64,000 bases of DNA, taken from positions 62,001 through 126,000 of the forward strand of contig CALSPM010000002.1 of assembly GCA_943788235.1 (NCBI GenBank), in the 5' to 3' direction. The translations under genes and the position numbers were made by a program. The notes below the pieces were generated by a model, which saw nothing but the letters and a program-made list of their open reading frames with translations, was not told the DNA's origin and did not search any database. Source of the DNA: an uncultured Cyclobacteriaceae bacterium. GTDB lineage: Bacteria > Bacteroidota > Bacteroidia > Cytophagales > Cyclobacteriaceae. Below, one piece after another: positions 9,783 to 19,974 of this stretch (positions within the stretch are counted from its first letter, which is position 1; each line of letters opens with the position of its first letter).

Positions 9783-10709
9783 TTAAATAAAAAGTTCACT
9801 TATTGATTCATGACTGTGTACTCGACGTATTGCTTTGGCAAACAAGCCAGCCACACTCAATATCTTTATTTTTTCGTTTTGTTGTTTTTGAGGAATTGAA
9901 TCTGATATCACTACTTCTTCCAACACCGATGCATCGATGGTTTCATAGGCTTTTCCTGATAATATGCCATGGGCACAAACCGCCCTTACTGACTTAGCTC
10001 CTTTTTCTTTTACTAACCCAGCCGCTTTACAGATGGTCCCTGCTGTATCAATCATATCATCCACCAAAACCACATTTTTCCCTACCACATCACCAATAAC
10101 TTGCATAGAGGCCACTTCATTGGCTCGCTTTCGTTGTTTGTCACAGATGACGATTTCTGCATTGAAAAACTTTGCGTAAACCCTTGCTCGAGCACTTCCT
10201 CCAACGTCTGGTGAAGCAAACACGAGATTATCTAGATTTTTAGTCTTGAGATAAGGTACGAAAATAGCACTTGCATCTAAGTGATCTACTGGGATATCAA
10301 AAAAACCTTGAATTTGACCGGCATGCAAATCCATGGTCATGAGCCGATCCGCTCCAGATGCAGAGAGCAGATTAGCGATCAGTTTTGCACCAATGGAAAC
10401 ACGAGCTTTATCTTTCCTGTCTTGTCTGGCATAACCAAAATAGGGAACCACAACCGTAACATATTTGGCACTAGCTCTGCGTGCCGCATCGATCATCAAA
10501 AGTAGTTCCAAGATATTATCGGCAGGAGGATTAGTGGATTGAATTAAAAAAACTTCACAGCCTCTTATGGACTCATTGTAACTTACATGAAGTTCACCAT
10601 CGCTAAATTTTTGAGAGGTAATGGCGCCTAGGGGGTTGTCATAAGCAATAGCTATCTTTTCAGCTAATGCTTGCGTTCCTTTTCCAGCAAAAAATTTAAC
10701 AATGGTCAT
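9783..10709 (-). CDS. prs: Ribose-phosphate pyrophosphokinase
   Basis: Makes PRPP from ribose-5-phosphate and ATP for purine, pyrimidine, His, Trp and NAD synthesis. 308 residues, full length. Visible motifs include FSDGELHV near the N-terminus, the region VVPYFGYARQDRK, DLHAGQIQGFF, and the PRPP-binding loop VVLVDDMIDTAGT. The gene lies just after tRNA-Gln and before rplY on the same strand. purL, a PRPP-pathway enzyme, is immediately upstream of the tRNA, so the group serves nucleotide supply and translation. Confidence 0.97.
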   Translation of the reverse strand: MTIVKFFAGKGTQALAEKIAIAYDNPLGAITSQKFSDGELHVSYNESIRGCEVFLIQSTNPPADNILELLLMIDAARRASAKYVTVVVPYFGYARQDRKDKARVSIGAKLIANLLSASGADRLMTMDLHAGQIQGFFDIPVDHLDASAIFVPYLKTKNLDNLVFASPDVGGSARARVYAKFFNAEIVICDKQRKRANEVASMQVIGDVVGKNVVLVDDMIDTAGTICKAAGLVKEKGAKSVRAVCAHGILSGKAYETIDASVLEEVVISDSIPQKQQNEKIKILSVAGLFAKAIRRVHSHESISELFI

Positions 10710-10721
10710 GTTATTTATATC

Positions 10722-10750
10722 ATCTCTTACTTTTTTAAAAGCAAAGAGAT
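10722..10750. repeat. Inverted repeat between tRNA-Gln and prs
   Basis: Arms ATCTCTT (10722-10728) and AAGAGAT (10744-10750) form a 7-bp stem with a 15-nt loop. The site lies between the 3' end of tRNA-Gln and the prs start. It may be a tRNA 3' processing or attenuation structure. There is no clean U run after it on the minus strand, so it is not a clear terminator. Confidence 0.35.
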
Positions 10751-10763
10751 CAGGCGATTAGAG

Positions 10764-10836
10764 TTGGCCTACTAGGGCTCGAACCTAGACTCTTCTGAAC
10801 CAAAATCAGACGTGTTGCCAGTTACACCATAGGCCA
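10764..10836 (-). tRNA. tRNA-Gln (anticodon TTG)
   Basis: The minus strand folds as a standard 73-nt tRNA. The acceptor stem pairs TGGCCTA with TAGGCCA and the discriminator base is A. The D-arm is present, and the anticodon stem TCTGA/TCAGA encloses the loop TTTTGGT, giving anticodon TTG, which reads CAA and CAG. The T-arm contains GGTTCGAGCC. CCA is not encoded, so it must be added enzymatically. Confidence 0.95.
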
Positions 10837-10908
10837 ATTAGACGGCAAAAATAGAATTTATTTATTGAAATTAAAAAACCATTTTTGAATATTAATTATT
10901 TTCTATCA

Positions 10909-13900
10909 TTATTTGACTTTTTCCGCTACCCATTTTCGAGCATTTACAAATGGCTCAATCCATGGGCTGACCTCGTGCGCCATTTTATTTTGATGATGAC
11001 TCCAATTCCAAGGAAAGAGCGATCGCTCTAAATGGGGCATCATGGCGAGATGTCTCCCGTCTTTAGAAGAAAGCGCAGCTGCCCCAAAAGAGCTTCCATT
11101 GGGATTCCCAGGGAATGCATCATAGCTGTATTTCATAGGAATCTTATAAGCGTTTTCATTACTCTTCAGATCAAATCGACCCTCACCATGTGCTATCCAA
11201 ATACCTAATCTACTTCCTGATAAAGAATGTAATAAAATAGAATCATTGGGCTGAATAGTCACATTGATAAATGCCGACTCAAACTTACCCGAAAGATTGT
11301 GGCGTAGTTGTGGATGATGGGTATCCATTGGATATATTTTTTTCAGTTCCATCATTAATTGACATCCATTGCATACACCTAGACTGAGGGTATCATTGCG
11401 ATCATAAAAGTCATCAATTGCTTTTTTGGCCTTTGGATTGTATTTGAATGAACCTGCCCAGCCCTTTGCGGAGCCTAATACGTCAGAATTTGAAAAACCA
11501 CCGACAAAAACGATAAAGTTAATGTCAGTTAAATCTTCTCGGCCTGCAATAAGATCGGTCATATGAACATCCTTGACATCGAACCCCGCCATCCAAAGTG
11601 TGTAAGCCATTTCACGGTCTCCATTGACACCTTTTTCTCGAATGATTGCGGCACGAAGTCCTGAAGGTGATTTTCTATCTAAATCAATGCCGTAACTGCT
11701 CAGTTTACCGTTAAAACCTTGAGGATAGGTATAGGTTAATGGCTGTTGGGTGTAGTTAGTGAATCTAAGTTTAGCTAGTTTTGGTGACGTTTGCTTGGCA
11801 TCCAGCAGGAAGGAGCTATGACTCCATTTATTTCTGTAATCAGCTATATTTAGGTCAAGGATAAGATCCTCTTGGGTCACACTTAATTGGCGATGGCTAG
11901 TTGTTTTACCAATAGGATAAAAAACAACGGCTGAAGCTTGGAGTGCAGAAAGGGCTGCAGCTTTTACTTGCAACACGACAGCGGGTTTTTCAGCAAAAAG
12001 GATTTTAACAACGTCTGATTCTGGAAGAAGAGATAAATCAATTTCCATGCCGCCAGATCGATTTGGGAAATTCATTTCGAGTAGTGTGGTAATTAATCCA
12101 CCTGCAGCGACATCATGACCTGCTAGAACGAGATCGTCATGGATGAGTGTCTGAACGAATTCAAAGGTCAATTTAAAAGTAGCCGCATTGACATCTGGAG
12201 TTTGATCTCCAAGTATGTTTTGGGTCTGGCCCCAACTGCTGCCTCCCAATTCGAACGCTCCTCCTGAAAAATCAATGTAGATCAAAACTGATTCTTCTTT
12301 TGGTTGGATAGCCGGTAGGATTACTTTTCTAATATCACTGACCTCAGCTCCTGCACTGACGATCACCGTACCTGGTGCCATGACTTTTTGGCCATTAGGA
12401 TATTTTTGGGTCATGGACATCGAATCTTTTCCTGTAGGGATGTTGATGCCTAGTTCGGAAACAAATTCGCTTATTTCTTTAACGGCCGTATACAATCGGC
12501 TGTCTTCTCCTTCATTTTTAGTAGGCCACATCCAATTGGCACTTAAGGAAATTCCTTTTATTCCATGAGTCAAAGGAGCAAATACCAGATTGGTTAAGGC
12601 TTCCGCAACTGATAATCGGGATCCTGCACCCGAATCGATTAAGGCCGCTGCTGGTGCATGACCAATGGAGGTAGCCGCCCCTTTGTGGCTTTTAAAATCC
12701 AGGGCCATCACCCCAACATTATTTAGAGGAATTTGAACTTCCCCTACGGTTTGCTGTATCGCTACTTTTCCAGTGACCGAGCGATCTACTTTATTGGTCA
12801 ACCAATCTTTACTGGCGACCGCTTCTAGTTTAAAAATGTCATGGATCATTTCTTCGAGCTTGGAAGAAAGATAGCTCGCACTTTTAAAAGTTTTATTAAG
12901 GGTAATGCCTTCGATCACTGTTGTGGGAGAATTACCAAAAAGATGTTCTAATTTAAGATCGAAAGCTTTTATTTTTTGATCATTAACAAACAGTAACCGT
13001 TGATCGGATGAGGTGGTACCTACCTCATAATAAGGCGCCCTTTCTCGATCCGCCACTTGTTTAAGGTATTCGGTATGTTCTTCTCCAATGACTAGGCCCA
13101 TTCTTTCTTGAGATTCATTACTTAAGATTTCTTTATCTGAAAGGGTAGGGTCACCCAAAGGAAGTTTATTCATATTGATTTCCCCTCCCATATCTTCCAC
13201 TAATTCGGAGAGACAATTTAGATGCCCGCCCGCACCATGATCGTGGATGGAGATGATCGGGTTGTTTTCAAGTTCGGTCATGGCTCGAACCGCATTAGCG
13301 ACTCGTTTTTGCATTTCCGGATTTGAGCGTTGTACCGCGTTGAGTTCTATGGCATTTTCAAACGCACCTGTTTCCACAGAAGAAACTGCTCCGCCTCCCA
13401 TGCCAATGCGATAATTATCACCTCCCAAAACAATGATTTTTTTATCAGTCGTAACCTTTTGTTTTAGGGCTTCTTTGCGTTTTCCAAACCCGATGCCACC
13501 TGCTAACATAATTACTTTATCAAAGGCATAGATTTGATCATTTTCCTCATGTTCGAAGGTCAATACTGAGCCGCAAATAAGAGGCTGACCAAATTTGTTA
13601 CCGAAATCACTGGCGCCGTTAGAGGCTTTGATGAGGAGTTCTTCAGGTGATTGATAGAGCCATTTTCTAGCGTTGATTTGTGTTTCCCAGTGGCGACCCT
13701 TTTCCGATCGAGAATAAGCCGTCATGTAAACGGCAGTACCCGCCAATGGCAAGCTTCCTTGGCCACCTGCCAGTCGATCTCTTATTTCACCACCGGCCCC
13801 AGTAGCGGCGCCATTGAAAGGTTCTACCGTAGTGGGAAAATTATGAGTCTCTGCTTTCAAAGAAATGACTGAATCAAAATCTTTCGTTTCGAAATAATCA

Positions 13901-14580
13901 GGCCTGTTTTGTGATTTTGGTGCAAATTGTTCGATCCGTGGCCCTTGGATGAATGCGACATTATCTTTATAAGCAGAGACGATGAAGTTAGGGTGATCTT
14001 TGGAAGTCTTTTTAATCCACTGAAACAAAGTTTTTTCTTTGGCTTTACCGTCGATGATAAAATTCCCATTAAAAATCTTATGTCTACAATGTTCTGAGTT
14101 TACTTGTGAGAATCCAAAAATTTCTGAATCAGATAGCGGTCTGCCGATCTCTTCTGAGACGCCCATGAGGAAAGCGATTTCTTCTTCACTTAATGCCAAG
14201 CCCTGTATTTGGTTAAAAGAATGAATATCCTCAACGGCGGCTATGGGTTCAGGTTTTTGGTCTAATGAAAAAACAGCTTGATTTAAGACCTCATATTTTT
14301 GCTCAAGCATGGGATCAAAACTTGTTTGATCTTTCTTAAAAGTTTCTATTCGGAAAATACCTCCGATATTACAATTTTGGGCGATTTCTACGGCGTTAGT
14401 ACTCCATGGGGTAATCATTTCTTTTCTGGGCCCATTAAAGGAACCTGAGATCTCAGCATTTCCTAGGTGTTCAGCTCCAGAGAACAACCAAGATAATTTA
14501 CCTAAGTCTTCGATTTTGAGTAGCGAATGACTACCTACCGAGAGGTATTCAGTTGTAGATTTTTTAAAAAAATAGATCAT
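10909..14580 (-). CDS. purL: Phosphoribosylformylglycinamidine synthase (large, single chain)
   Basis: Fourth step of de novo purine synthesis: FGAR plus Gln and ATP gives FGAM. At 1223 residues it is the long, fused PurL form, with synthetase and glutaminase in one chain. The linker and FGAM-synthase core show SVNSEHCRHKIFNG, KAETHNFPTTVEPFNGAATGAGG and DHGAGGHLNCLSE. The C-terminal glutaminase has its nucleophile in GVCNGCQLM (near residue 1070) and a His in AHGEGRF. No purine riboswitch is visible in the short upstream gap. It is separated from the hydrolase upstream by 45 bp. Confidence 0.97.
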   Translation of the reverse strand: MIYFFKKSTTEYLSVGSHSLLKIEDLGKLSWLFSGAEHLGNAEISGSFNGPRKEMITPWSTNAVEIAQNCNIGGIFRIETFKKDQTSFDPMLEQKYEVLNQAVFSLDQKPEPIAAVEDIHSFNQIQGLALSEEEIAFLMGVSEEIGRPLSDSEIFGFSQVNSEHCRHKIFNGNFIIDGKAKEKTLFQWIKKTSKDHPNFIVSAYKDNVAFIQGPRIEQFAPKSQNRPDYFETKDFDSVISLKAETHNFPTTVEPFNGAATGAGGEIRDRLAGGQGSLPLAGTAVYMTAYSRSEKGRHWETQINARKWLYQSPEELLIKASNGASDFGNKFGQPLICGSVLTFEHEENDQIYAFDKVIMLAGGIGFGKRKEALKQKVTTDKKIIVLGGDNYRIGMGGGAVSSVETGAFENAIELNAVQRSNPEMQKRVANAVRAMTELENNPIISIHDHGAGGHLNCLSELVEDMGGEINMNKLPLGDPTLSDKEILSNESQERMGLVIGEEHTEYLKQVADRERAPYYEVGTTSSDQRLLFVNDQKIKAFDLKLEHLFGNSPTTVIEGITLNKTFKSASYLSSKLEEMIHDIFKLEAVASKDWLTNKVDRSVTGKVAIQQTVGEVQIPLNNVGVMALDFKSHKGAATSIGHAPAAALIDSGAGSRLSVAEALTNLVFAPLTHGIKGISLSANWMWPTKNEGEDSRLYTAVKEISEFVSELGINIPTGKDSMSMTQKYPNGQKVMAPGTVIVSAGAEVSDIRKVILPAIQPKEESVLIYIDFSGGAFELGGSSWGQTQNILGDQTPDVNAATFKLTFEFVQTLIHDDLVLAGHDVAAGGLITTLLEMNFPNRSGGMEIDLSLLPESDVVKILFAEKPAVVLQVKAAALSALQASAVVFYPIGKTTSHRQLSVTQEDLILDLNIADYRNKWSHSSFLLDAKQTSPKLAKLRFTNYTQQPLTYTYPQGFNGKLSSYGIDLDRKSPSGLRAAIIREKGVNGDREMAYTLWMAGFDVKDVHMTDLIAGREDLTDINFIVFVGGFSNSDVLGSAKGWAGSFKYNPKAKKAIDDFYDRNDTLSLGVCNGCQLMMELKKIYPMDTHHPQLRHNLSGKFESAFINVTIQPNDSILLHSLSGSRLGIWIAHGEGRFDLKSNENAYKIPMKYSYDAFPGNPNGSSFGAAALSSKDGRHLAMMPHLERSLFPWNWSHHQNKMAHEVSPWIEPFVNARKWVAEKVK

Positions 14581-14625
14581 GTAGATTATAAAAAGGAGTA
14601 AAAATAGGTTAAAATTTGGGCTTTG

Positions 14626-15438
14626 CTATTTCTTTTTAGTAGGTTTCGTTTCAAGACTTTGAATATGGGCTAAAACGGCCGGATGAACAGGTATTTTATG
14701 GTGCTTTTCTTTCAGGACTGTATAAGCCCCACGGGTAAATAGAGGAGTAATTTTATTTACGTCAATGAGGGGATCTTCTGCACCTAAAAAAGCATGGACA
14801 TTGGAAGACTTCCTTAAGAAATGTTTTAATAGGTTACTTGAAAATGAGATATCCCTAAAATAGGTCCATGACCTATATACTCTTTCGAGGGCCGATTGAG
14901 TGGAAAGTTCCCTATGAATGAATCGTTTCATTGAGGCATTTAGCAACCTTACATATTTGAGGATGCCAATGATAAAATGGAATTGCTTAAAATTTTGAGT
15001 CAGATAATGAAATAGAAGCCGGGTAGGCCAAGTGGTACTGATCATATACCAAGGAGATTTATAAAAACCGTCTGGGGCGATTAAGATTAATTGTGAGACA
15101 TGCGTTGGAAAATAGATGGCCAAAAAGAGGGCAAATCGACCTCCTAAACTGAACCCTACTACACTGAAGTTTTTGATTTGCTCTTTTTCGATAAACATTG
15201 ACATGAGGGTAAACCAATCGTTTGAGCTTAATTTTTTTTCTGGTCCTGTACTTTCACCATGGAAGATGAGATCAAAAGAATAGATTTCAAATCCCTTCAA
15301 TTTCTCATGATAGAGATCAAATGCAGTTCGATCTTGACCAAAACCATGAAAAAGCAATAATTTTAGTTCACTGTTACCCGATACGGCATAGGCCAAACTG
15401 TATTTTTTAAGGATTATTTTTTTGGTTTCTGCAGACAT
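14626..15438 (-). CDS. Alpha/beta hydrolase
   Basis: A 270-residue alpha/beta-fold hydrolase. The oxyanion region is LLFHGFGQDRTAF, the nucleophile elbow GFSLGG lies near residue 100, the acid is likely the Asp in GAEDPLID, and the catalytic His is probably in KEKHHKIP. There is no signal peptide. A Lys-rich tail ends the protein. Its start faces the tetR gene at 15552, so the 113-bp gap must carry divergent promoters. The substrate cannot be told from sequence; esterase or lipase-like activity is the simplest guess. Confidence 0.8.
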   Translation of the reverse strand: MSAETKKIILKKYSLAYAVSGNSELKLLLFHGFGQDRTAFDLYHEKLKGFEIYSFDLIFHGESTGPEKKLSSNDWFTLMSMFIEKEQIKNFSVVGFSLGGRFALFLAIYFPTHVSQLILIAPDGFYKSPWYMISTTWPTRLLFHYLTQNFKQFHFIIGILKYVRLLNASMKRFIHRELSTQSALERVYRSWTYFRDISFSSNLLKHFLRKSSNVHAFLGAEDPLIDVNKITPLFTRGAYTVLKEKHHKIPVHPAVLAHIQSLETKPTKKK

Positions 15439-15551
15439 TACGATGTTAATTCACATTTAGAAGACAAAATAGGATAAGTTTTTTTTAAAAACCATGGAAA
15501 CTTTTAGTATAATAATAGTTTTTTAAGTTTTTTCAATCATTTTTGTAGTCG

Positions 15552-16169
15552 ATGATCAATCAAATATTACATATAACGAAGGTCAAGATCATTTCCGTTG
15601 CAGAGGATCTTTTTATGCGACTAGGGGTAAGAAGCATCACCATGGATGAGGTAGCGCGCACGTTGTCGATGTCAAAAAAAACCTTGTATCAATGTTTTGA
15701 AAATAAAGACCAGTTGGTGTCTGCTACAATGATTGCGCACATCGAGCGCGAGGAAGAGGCTTTTAAGAGAATTCACGAAGCTTCTGGTAATGCCATAGAA
15801 GAAATTCATGGATTGGCTGAAATCATGCGCAAAAACTTGGGACAATTGAACCCTACGACCTTATTTGATATCCAAAGATTTCATCCTCATGCCTGGGAGA
15901 CCTTCTTAGATTTCAAAGATAAATGTATTCAAGGGCACACGGCAGATAATATTGTTCGTGGAGTCAATGAGGGTTATTACAGATCTGAAATCGATGCCAA
16001 TATCATGGCAAGATTGCGGGTGGAGCAGGTAAGCTTGATGTTTAAACCCAGTGTATTTTCAAGCGCTGATTTTGATTTCAAACAAGTCCAATTACAGGTA
16101 CTGGATCATTTTATTCATGGACTTTTAACGGATAAAGGGCGAGAATTATATGAGCAATTTCATCAATAA
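15552..16169 (+). CDS. TetR/AcrR-family transcriptional regulator
   Basis: 205 residues. The N-terminal helix-turn-helix is clear: AEDLFMRLGVRSITMDEVARTLSMSKKTLYQCFENKDQLV, residues about 18-57. The C-terminal ligand/dimer domain is divergent. It is the first gene of a four-gene efflux operon (regulator, TolC-like channel, adaptor, RND pump) and most likely represses it until a pump substrate binds. The ATG at 15552 is used; the upstream sequence has stops. I found no convincing operator palindrome just upstream. Confidence 0.9.
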   Translation: MINQILHITKVKIISVAEDLFMRLGVRSITMDEVARTLSMSKKTLYQCFENKDQLVSATMIAHIEREEEAFKRIHEASGNAIEEIHGLAEIMRKNLGQLNPTTLFDIQRFHPHAWETFLDFKDKCIQGHTADNIVRGVNEGYYRSEIDANIMARLRVEQVSLMFKPSVFSSADFDFKQVQLQVLDHFIHGLLTDKGRELYEQFHQ

Positions 16170-16213
16170 TCTAGCCTACTGAACCAAAAATAAAAGTTTA
16201 TAAATTAACAGAG

Positions 16214-17563
16214 ATGAAAAAAAAATATTTTTGCTTTTTTGGTGTACTACTAATATGTACGTCATCTGCTTTTGCTCAAGAAGCTCAAGAAATGACCATT
16301 GAGCAATGTCTAGAATTTGCTCTTGGCAATAATGAAACGATTCAAATTTCTGAGCTCAGCATCAAGGATGCAGAAGCTGAAATTCGAGGTATTGTTTCTT
16401 TGGGTCTACCTCAAGCAACTCTGAGAGGGGGGGTAAACTATAATTATGAGGTTCAAACCAGTCTAGTAGACGCCAGTAATTTTGATCAGACCCTTGCTCC
16501 AGGGACGCTGACCGAAATTCAATTTGGTTTACCCTACGATGGAAATTTAAGTATGGGTGTGAGTCAACTTATCTTTGATGGGGCCTATTTTGTAGGTGTT
16601 CAAGCGTCCAAAACCTTTAGAGAATTATCCACGAAAGAAAATGAGCGAACTAAAATTGAAGTAGTAGCAGCGGTGACCAAAGCCTATTATAATGTACTGA
16701 TCAATCAAGCACAACTTTATTTACTCAGTCAAAATTTTAGTCGTTTGGATACTTTACTTCGAGAAACGACCCAGATGTACCAAAATGGATTTGCCGAAGA
16801 GATCGATGTGGATAGAATCAAAGTTAGTTATAACAATATTAAGGTCAATTTAGAAACACAAATCCAATTGTCGGGAATCAGCCAAAAGTTGTTGAAGTTC
16901 CAAATGGGTATGGCATTGGATATCCGGATAGCGCTTACCACTTCCTTGATGGATGTCAACCTTGAGATACCGGAGCTAGCTGTCGATTTTGACTACAATG
17001 ATCGAATTGAGTATTCTTTGCTAGAGACCAATAGAAGTTTAGCCTTTTTGGATAAAAAAAATTATCTCTCCCAATACCTACCCAAAATTTATGGAAACTT
17101 TAGTTATGGTTATAATAATGCGAGAGGCATGCGTAGTGATTTATTTGGTAACGACTGGTATAATTTTGGAACGGTGGGGGCGACTATTTCAATCCCTTTG
17201 TTTGAAGGATTTTCTAAAAAAACTAAAATTCAACAGTCTAAGATAAAAATTGAGCAATTGGATTACCAGAAAAGTTTTTTACAAAAAAACATTGATATTG
17301 AAATCGCTCGACAGAAGATCAGCTTGGAAAGTAATCTCAAAATCTTGGAGGTACAACGTCAAAATCAAGAACTGGCAGCCAATATCTTTCGAATCACCAA
17401 AATTAAATTTCAAGAAGGCATTGGTTCAAATTTAGAATTAACCAATGCCGATAATGAGTACAAGGCAGCTCAAACCAATTATTTAGCCACATTGTATAAA
17501 TCTATTTTATCTAAAATTGATTTATTGAAAGCAACGGGAACTTTATATAATACTAAATCATAA
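16214..17563 (+). CDS. TolC-family outer-membrane efflux channel
   Basis: 449 residues with a cleavable signal peptide (a Lys-rich start, then a hydrophobic core ending SSAFAQ). The mature part has the two-fold outer-membrane efflux protein repeat: MTIEQCLEFALGNNETIQ begins the first helical repeat and long amphipathic, Gln-rich helices recur around residues 150-220 and 340-440. It forms the outer-membrane exit duct for the adaptor and RND pump encoded next. The gap to the adaptor gene is only 4 bp, so they are co-transcribed. Confidence 0.92.
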   Translation: MKKKYFCFFGVLLICTSSAFAQEAQEMTIEQCLEFALGNNETIQISELSIKDAEAEIRGIVSLGLPQATLRGGVNYNYEVQTSLVDASNFDQTLAPGTLTEIQFGLPYDGNLSMGVSQLIFDGAYFVGVQASKTFRELSTKENERTKIEVVAAVTKAYYNVLINQAQLYLLSQNFSRLDTLLRETTQMYQNGFAEEIDVDRIKVSYNNIKVNLETQIQLSGISQKLLKFQMGMALDIRIALTTSLMDVNLEIPELAVDFDYNDRIEYSLLETNRSLAFLDKKNYLSQYLPKIYGNFSYGYNNARGMRSDLFGNDWYNFGTVGATISIPLFEGFSKKTKIQQSKIKIEQLDYQKSFLQKNIDIEIARQKISLESNLKILEVQRQNQELAANIFRITKIKFQEGIGSNLELTNADNEYKAAQTNYLATLYKSILSKIDLLKATGTLYNTKS

Positions 17564-17567
17564 CCAA

Positions 17568-18716
17568 ATGAAACTATTACAAACATATTTACTATTATTA
17601 GGTATCTGCATGATCACTTATTCATGTGAAAACACATCGGGTGAAGATGTCAAGAGGGAAAAGATCGAGGGGCTCAAGGTACAACTTGACGAAATTAATA
17701 ATGAAATCATTGCTTTAGAAAAAGAACTTCAACTTTCGGGAGTTGAAGATGAACTACCTCCGAGTAGAACATTGGTGACTGCCTTTTCCTTGGAAACATC
17801 GAAATTCCATCATGAGACAGAAATTAGAGCATTCGTAGCCTCTCGTAAAAACGTATTACTCACTGCCGAATCGATGGGTAAAATTGAAAACATTTACGTT
17901 TCGGAAGGACAAACAGTTGAGAAAGGTCAACTTCTGGTGACACTCAATTCACAAGTAGTACAGAACAGTATTGAAGAAATCAAAATTCAATTGAAATTGG
18001 CTACCGTACTTTTTGAGAAGCAAGCCAATCTTTGGAATCAAAATATAGGCACAGAGATTCAGTATTTACAGGCAAAAAGTAATAGGGAATCTTTGGATCG
18101 AAGATTGAAAACGTTAAAGTCACAATTGAGGATGTCAACAATATATGCACCTTTTGATGGCGTAGTAGATAAAATTGTGGCTAAGGTGGGAGAGTTTTCT
18201 CAACCCGGATTACCTATGGTCAGATTAATCAATCCTGAATCAAATTATTTGAAAGCCGATATCTCTGAGTCTCTACTGGGTAAGTTTTTAGTGGGAGATA
18301 CAGTTCAAATTCACTTTCCAAATCAAAATCAAAATCAATCTTCGGTGATTTCCTCCCTCGGACAGGTGATTAACGATCAAAATAGAACCTTCGAATTGGA
18401 GGTTGTTATGCCCGAATTATCCTTTTTGGTAAGACCCAATCAAGTAGTTGTTTTGCGCTTGGTGGATTACTCGAATGATGATGCGATGGTGGTACCCACT
18501 AAATTGATCCAAACGGATAATAAAGGAAGGTTTATTTATGTCTTAGAGGGTAAGGCTGTTGACAAGAAAGCAAGTAAAGCTTACGTGAATACAGGTTATT
18601 CATTTGATGATCAGACTGAAATAGTCTCAGGCTTATCTGAGCAACAAATGATTGTGGATAAAGGTTATAGAGCACTTACTCAAGGGACATTGGTTGAGAT
18701 AACGGTTGATAAATAA
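17568..18716 (+). CDS. RND efflux periplasmic adaptor (membrane-fusion lipoprotein)
   Basis: 382 residues. The signal sequence ends in a lipobox-like TYSC (Cys near residue 20), so the adaptor is probably lipid-anchored. A short coiled-coil follows (residues about 30-60), then the lipoyl half-motif VLLTAESMGKIENIYVSEGQTVEKGQLL, an alpha hairpin, the second lipoyl half (IYAPFDGVVDKIVAKVGEF) and the beta-barrel/membrane-proximal domains. It bridges the RND pump to the TolC channel. The next gene starts 1 bp after its stop. Confidence 0.92.
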   Translation: MKLLQTYLLLLGICMITYSCENTSGEDVKREKIEGLKVQLDEINNEIIALEKELQLSGVEDELPPSRTLVTAFSLETSKFHHETEIRAFVASRKNVLLTAESMGKIENIYVSEGQTVEKGQLLVTLNSQVVQNSIEEIKIQLKLATVLFEKQANLWNQNIGTEIQYLQAKSNRESLDRRLKTLKSQLRMSTIYAPFDGVVDKIVAKVGEFSQPGLPMVRLINPESNYLKADISESLLGKFLVGDTVQIHFPNQNQNQSSVISSLGQVINDQNRTFELEVVMPELSFLVRPNQVVVLRLVDYSNDDAMVVPTKLIQTDNKGRFIYVLEGKAVDKKASKAYVNTGYSFDDQTEIVSGLSEQQMIVDKGYRALTQGTLVEITVDK

Positions 18717-18717
18717 A

Positions 18718-19974
18718 ATGGAAAAAGATTCACAGAGGCCTCAGAATAACAATCTGGAAAGTAGGGATAAGCAGTTTGGCTTGACCACACTTGCCTTAAA
18801 AAATAAAACTACTGTTTTTGTACTCACTGCTCTGGTGATTTTTATGGGAATCTCTACTTATCTGGGATTACCTAAGGAAAGTTTTCCAGAAATAGAGCAA
18901 CCCATAGTTTACATTGGGACGATGCATCCTGGAAATTCTCCTGTAGATGTTGAAAATCTAGTTACCCGACCTATAGAAAAAGAGTTGAATACGATTTCGG
19001 ATGTAGAGAATATTACCTCGACTTCGGTACAGGATTATTCGACCATCATGGTTGAATTTACTACAACTACTGAAATTCAAGATGCACTTACTAAGGTCAA
19101 AGATGCAGTAGATCGTGCGAAGCCAGAACTTCCTACGGATCTTCAACAAGACCCAAACATCTTTGAAATGAATTTTTCTGAATTTCCGGTAATGAATATC
19201 AATCTTTCAGGTAATTTCAGTATTGAAGAGCTCAATAATTATGCTGAATTACTTGAAGAGGAAATTGAGAAACTTCCAGAGATATCAAAGGTAGATATCC
19301 GAGGGGTGAATGAAAAAGAAGTGAGAATTAATATTGACCCCTATCAAATGGAAGCCAGGATGGTAGGCTTTGGAGATATTGAGAAGGCTATTAGAAGTGA
19401 AAACCTAACCCTTTCCGCTGGAAACATGAAAGCGGGAGAAATCAGGAGATCGATTAGAATTGTTGGGGAATTTGATCAATTTGAAGACCTACTAGAGGTA
19501 GTAATCAAAAGTGAGAAAGGGAATATAGTTTATCTCAAAGATATAGCTGACGTCACCTTTGATTATAAGGAGAAAGAAAGTTTTGCTCGACTCTATACTC
19601 AATCAGTGGTCATGCTCGATGTGGTTAAAAAAAGTGGTGAAAATTTATTGACGGCAACAGAAAAAATCAATACTATCATCGCAGACGCTCAAAACAATAT
19701 TTTTCCTGAGGGATTGATTATTGTTAAAACAAATGATCAGTCTGCGCGGACCCGAAAGATGGTAGATAGCTTGGAGAATAATATTATTTCTGGAGTTATT
19801 TTAGTGGTTTTGGTCTTGTCTGTTTTTTTTAGGGGTCCGCAACGCATTATTTGTGGGCATGGCGATTCCGCTCTCAATGTTCATTTCTTTTATCATTCTA
19901 GGAATGCTTGGATTTACGATCAATATGATGGTCTTGTTTTCTCTCATTATGGCCTTAGGGATGTTAGTCGATAA
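18718..19974 (+). CDS. RND efflux pump, N-terminal part (gene split by frameshift)
   Basis: First segment of an AcrB-like inner-membrane proton antiporter. It covers TM1 (TVFVLTALVIFMGIS), the porter domain (GNSPVDVENLVTRPIEKELN) and the beginning of TM2 (IISGVILVVLVLSVFF). Coding sense is then lost: after the T run at 19823-19830 the frame continues with nonsense residues to a stop at 19974. The correct continuation is one base ahead, in the overlapping frame that gives LGVRNALFVGMAIPLSMF. The start is ATG 18718; an in-frame TTG at 18706 overlaps the adaptor stop and is unlikely. Either the gene is broken, or slippage on the T run restores it. Confidence 0.85.
   Translation: MEKDSQRPQNNNLESRDKQFGLTTLALKNKTTVFVLTALVIFMGISTYLGLPKESFPEIEQPIVYIGTMHPGNSPVDVENLVTRPIEKELNTISDVENITSTSVQDYSTIMVEFTTTTEIQDALTKVKDAVDRAKPELPTDLQQDPNIFEMNFSEFPVMNINLSGNFSIEELNNYAELLEEEIEKLPEISKVDIRGVNEKEVRINIDPYQMEARMVGFGDIEKAIRSENLTLSAGNMKAGEIRRSIRIVGEFDQFEDLLEVVIKSEKGNIVYLKDIADVTFDYKEKESFARLYTQSVVMLDVVKKSGENLLTATEKINTIIADAQNNIFPEGLIIVKTNDQSARTRKMVDSLENNIISGVILVVLVLSVFFRGPQRIICGHGDSALNVHFFYHSRNAWIYDQYDGLVFSHYGLRDVSR
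19823..19830 (+). other. T8 homopolymer at the RND frameshift point
   Basis: Eight consecutive T. With seven T (or ten) the two halves of the RND pump gene join in frame, giving SVFLGVRNALFVG. The tract is therefore the site of an indel, a phase-variable switch, a slippage-prone site or a sequencing error. Confidence 0.8.
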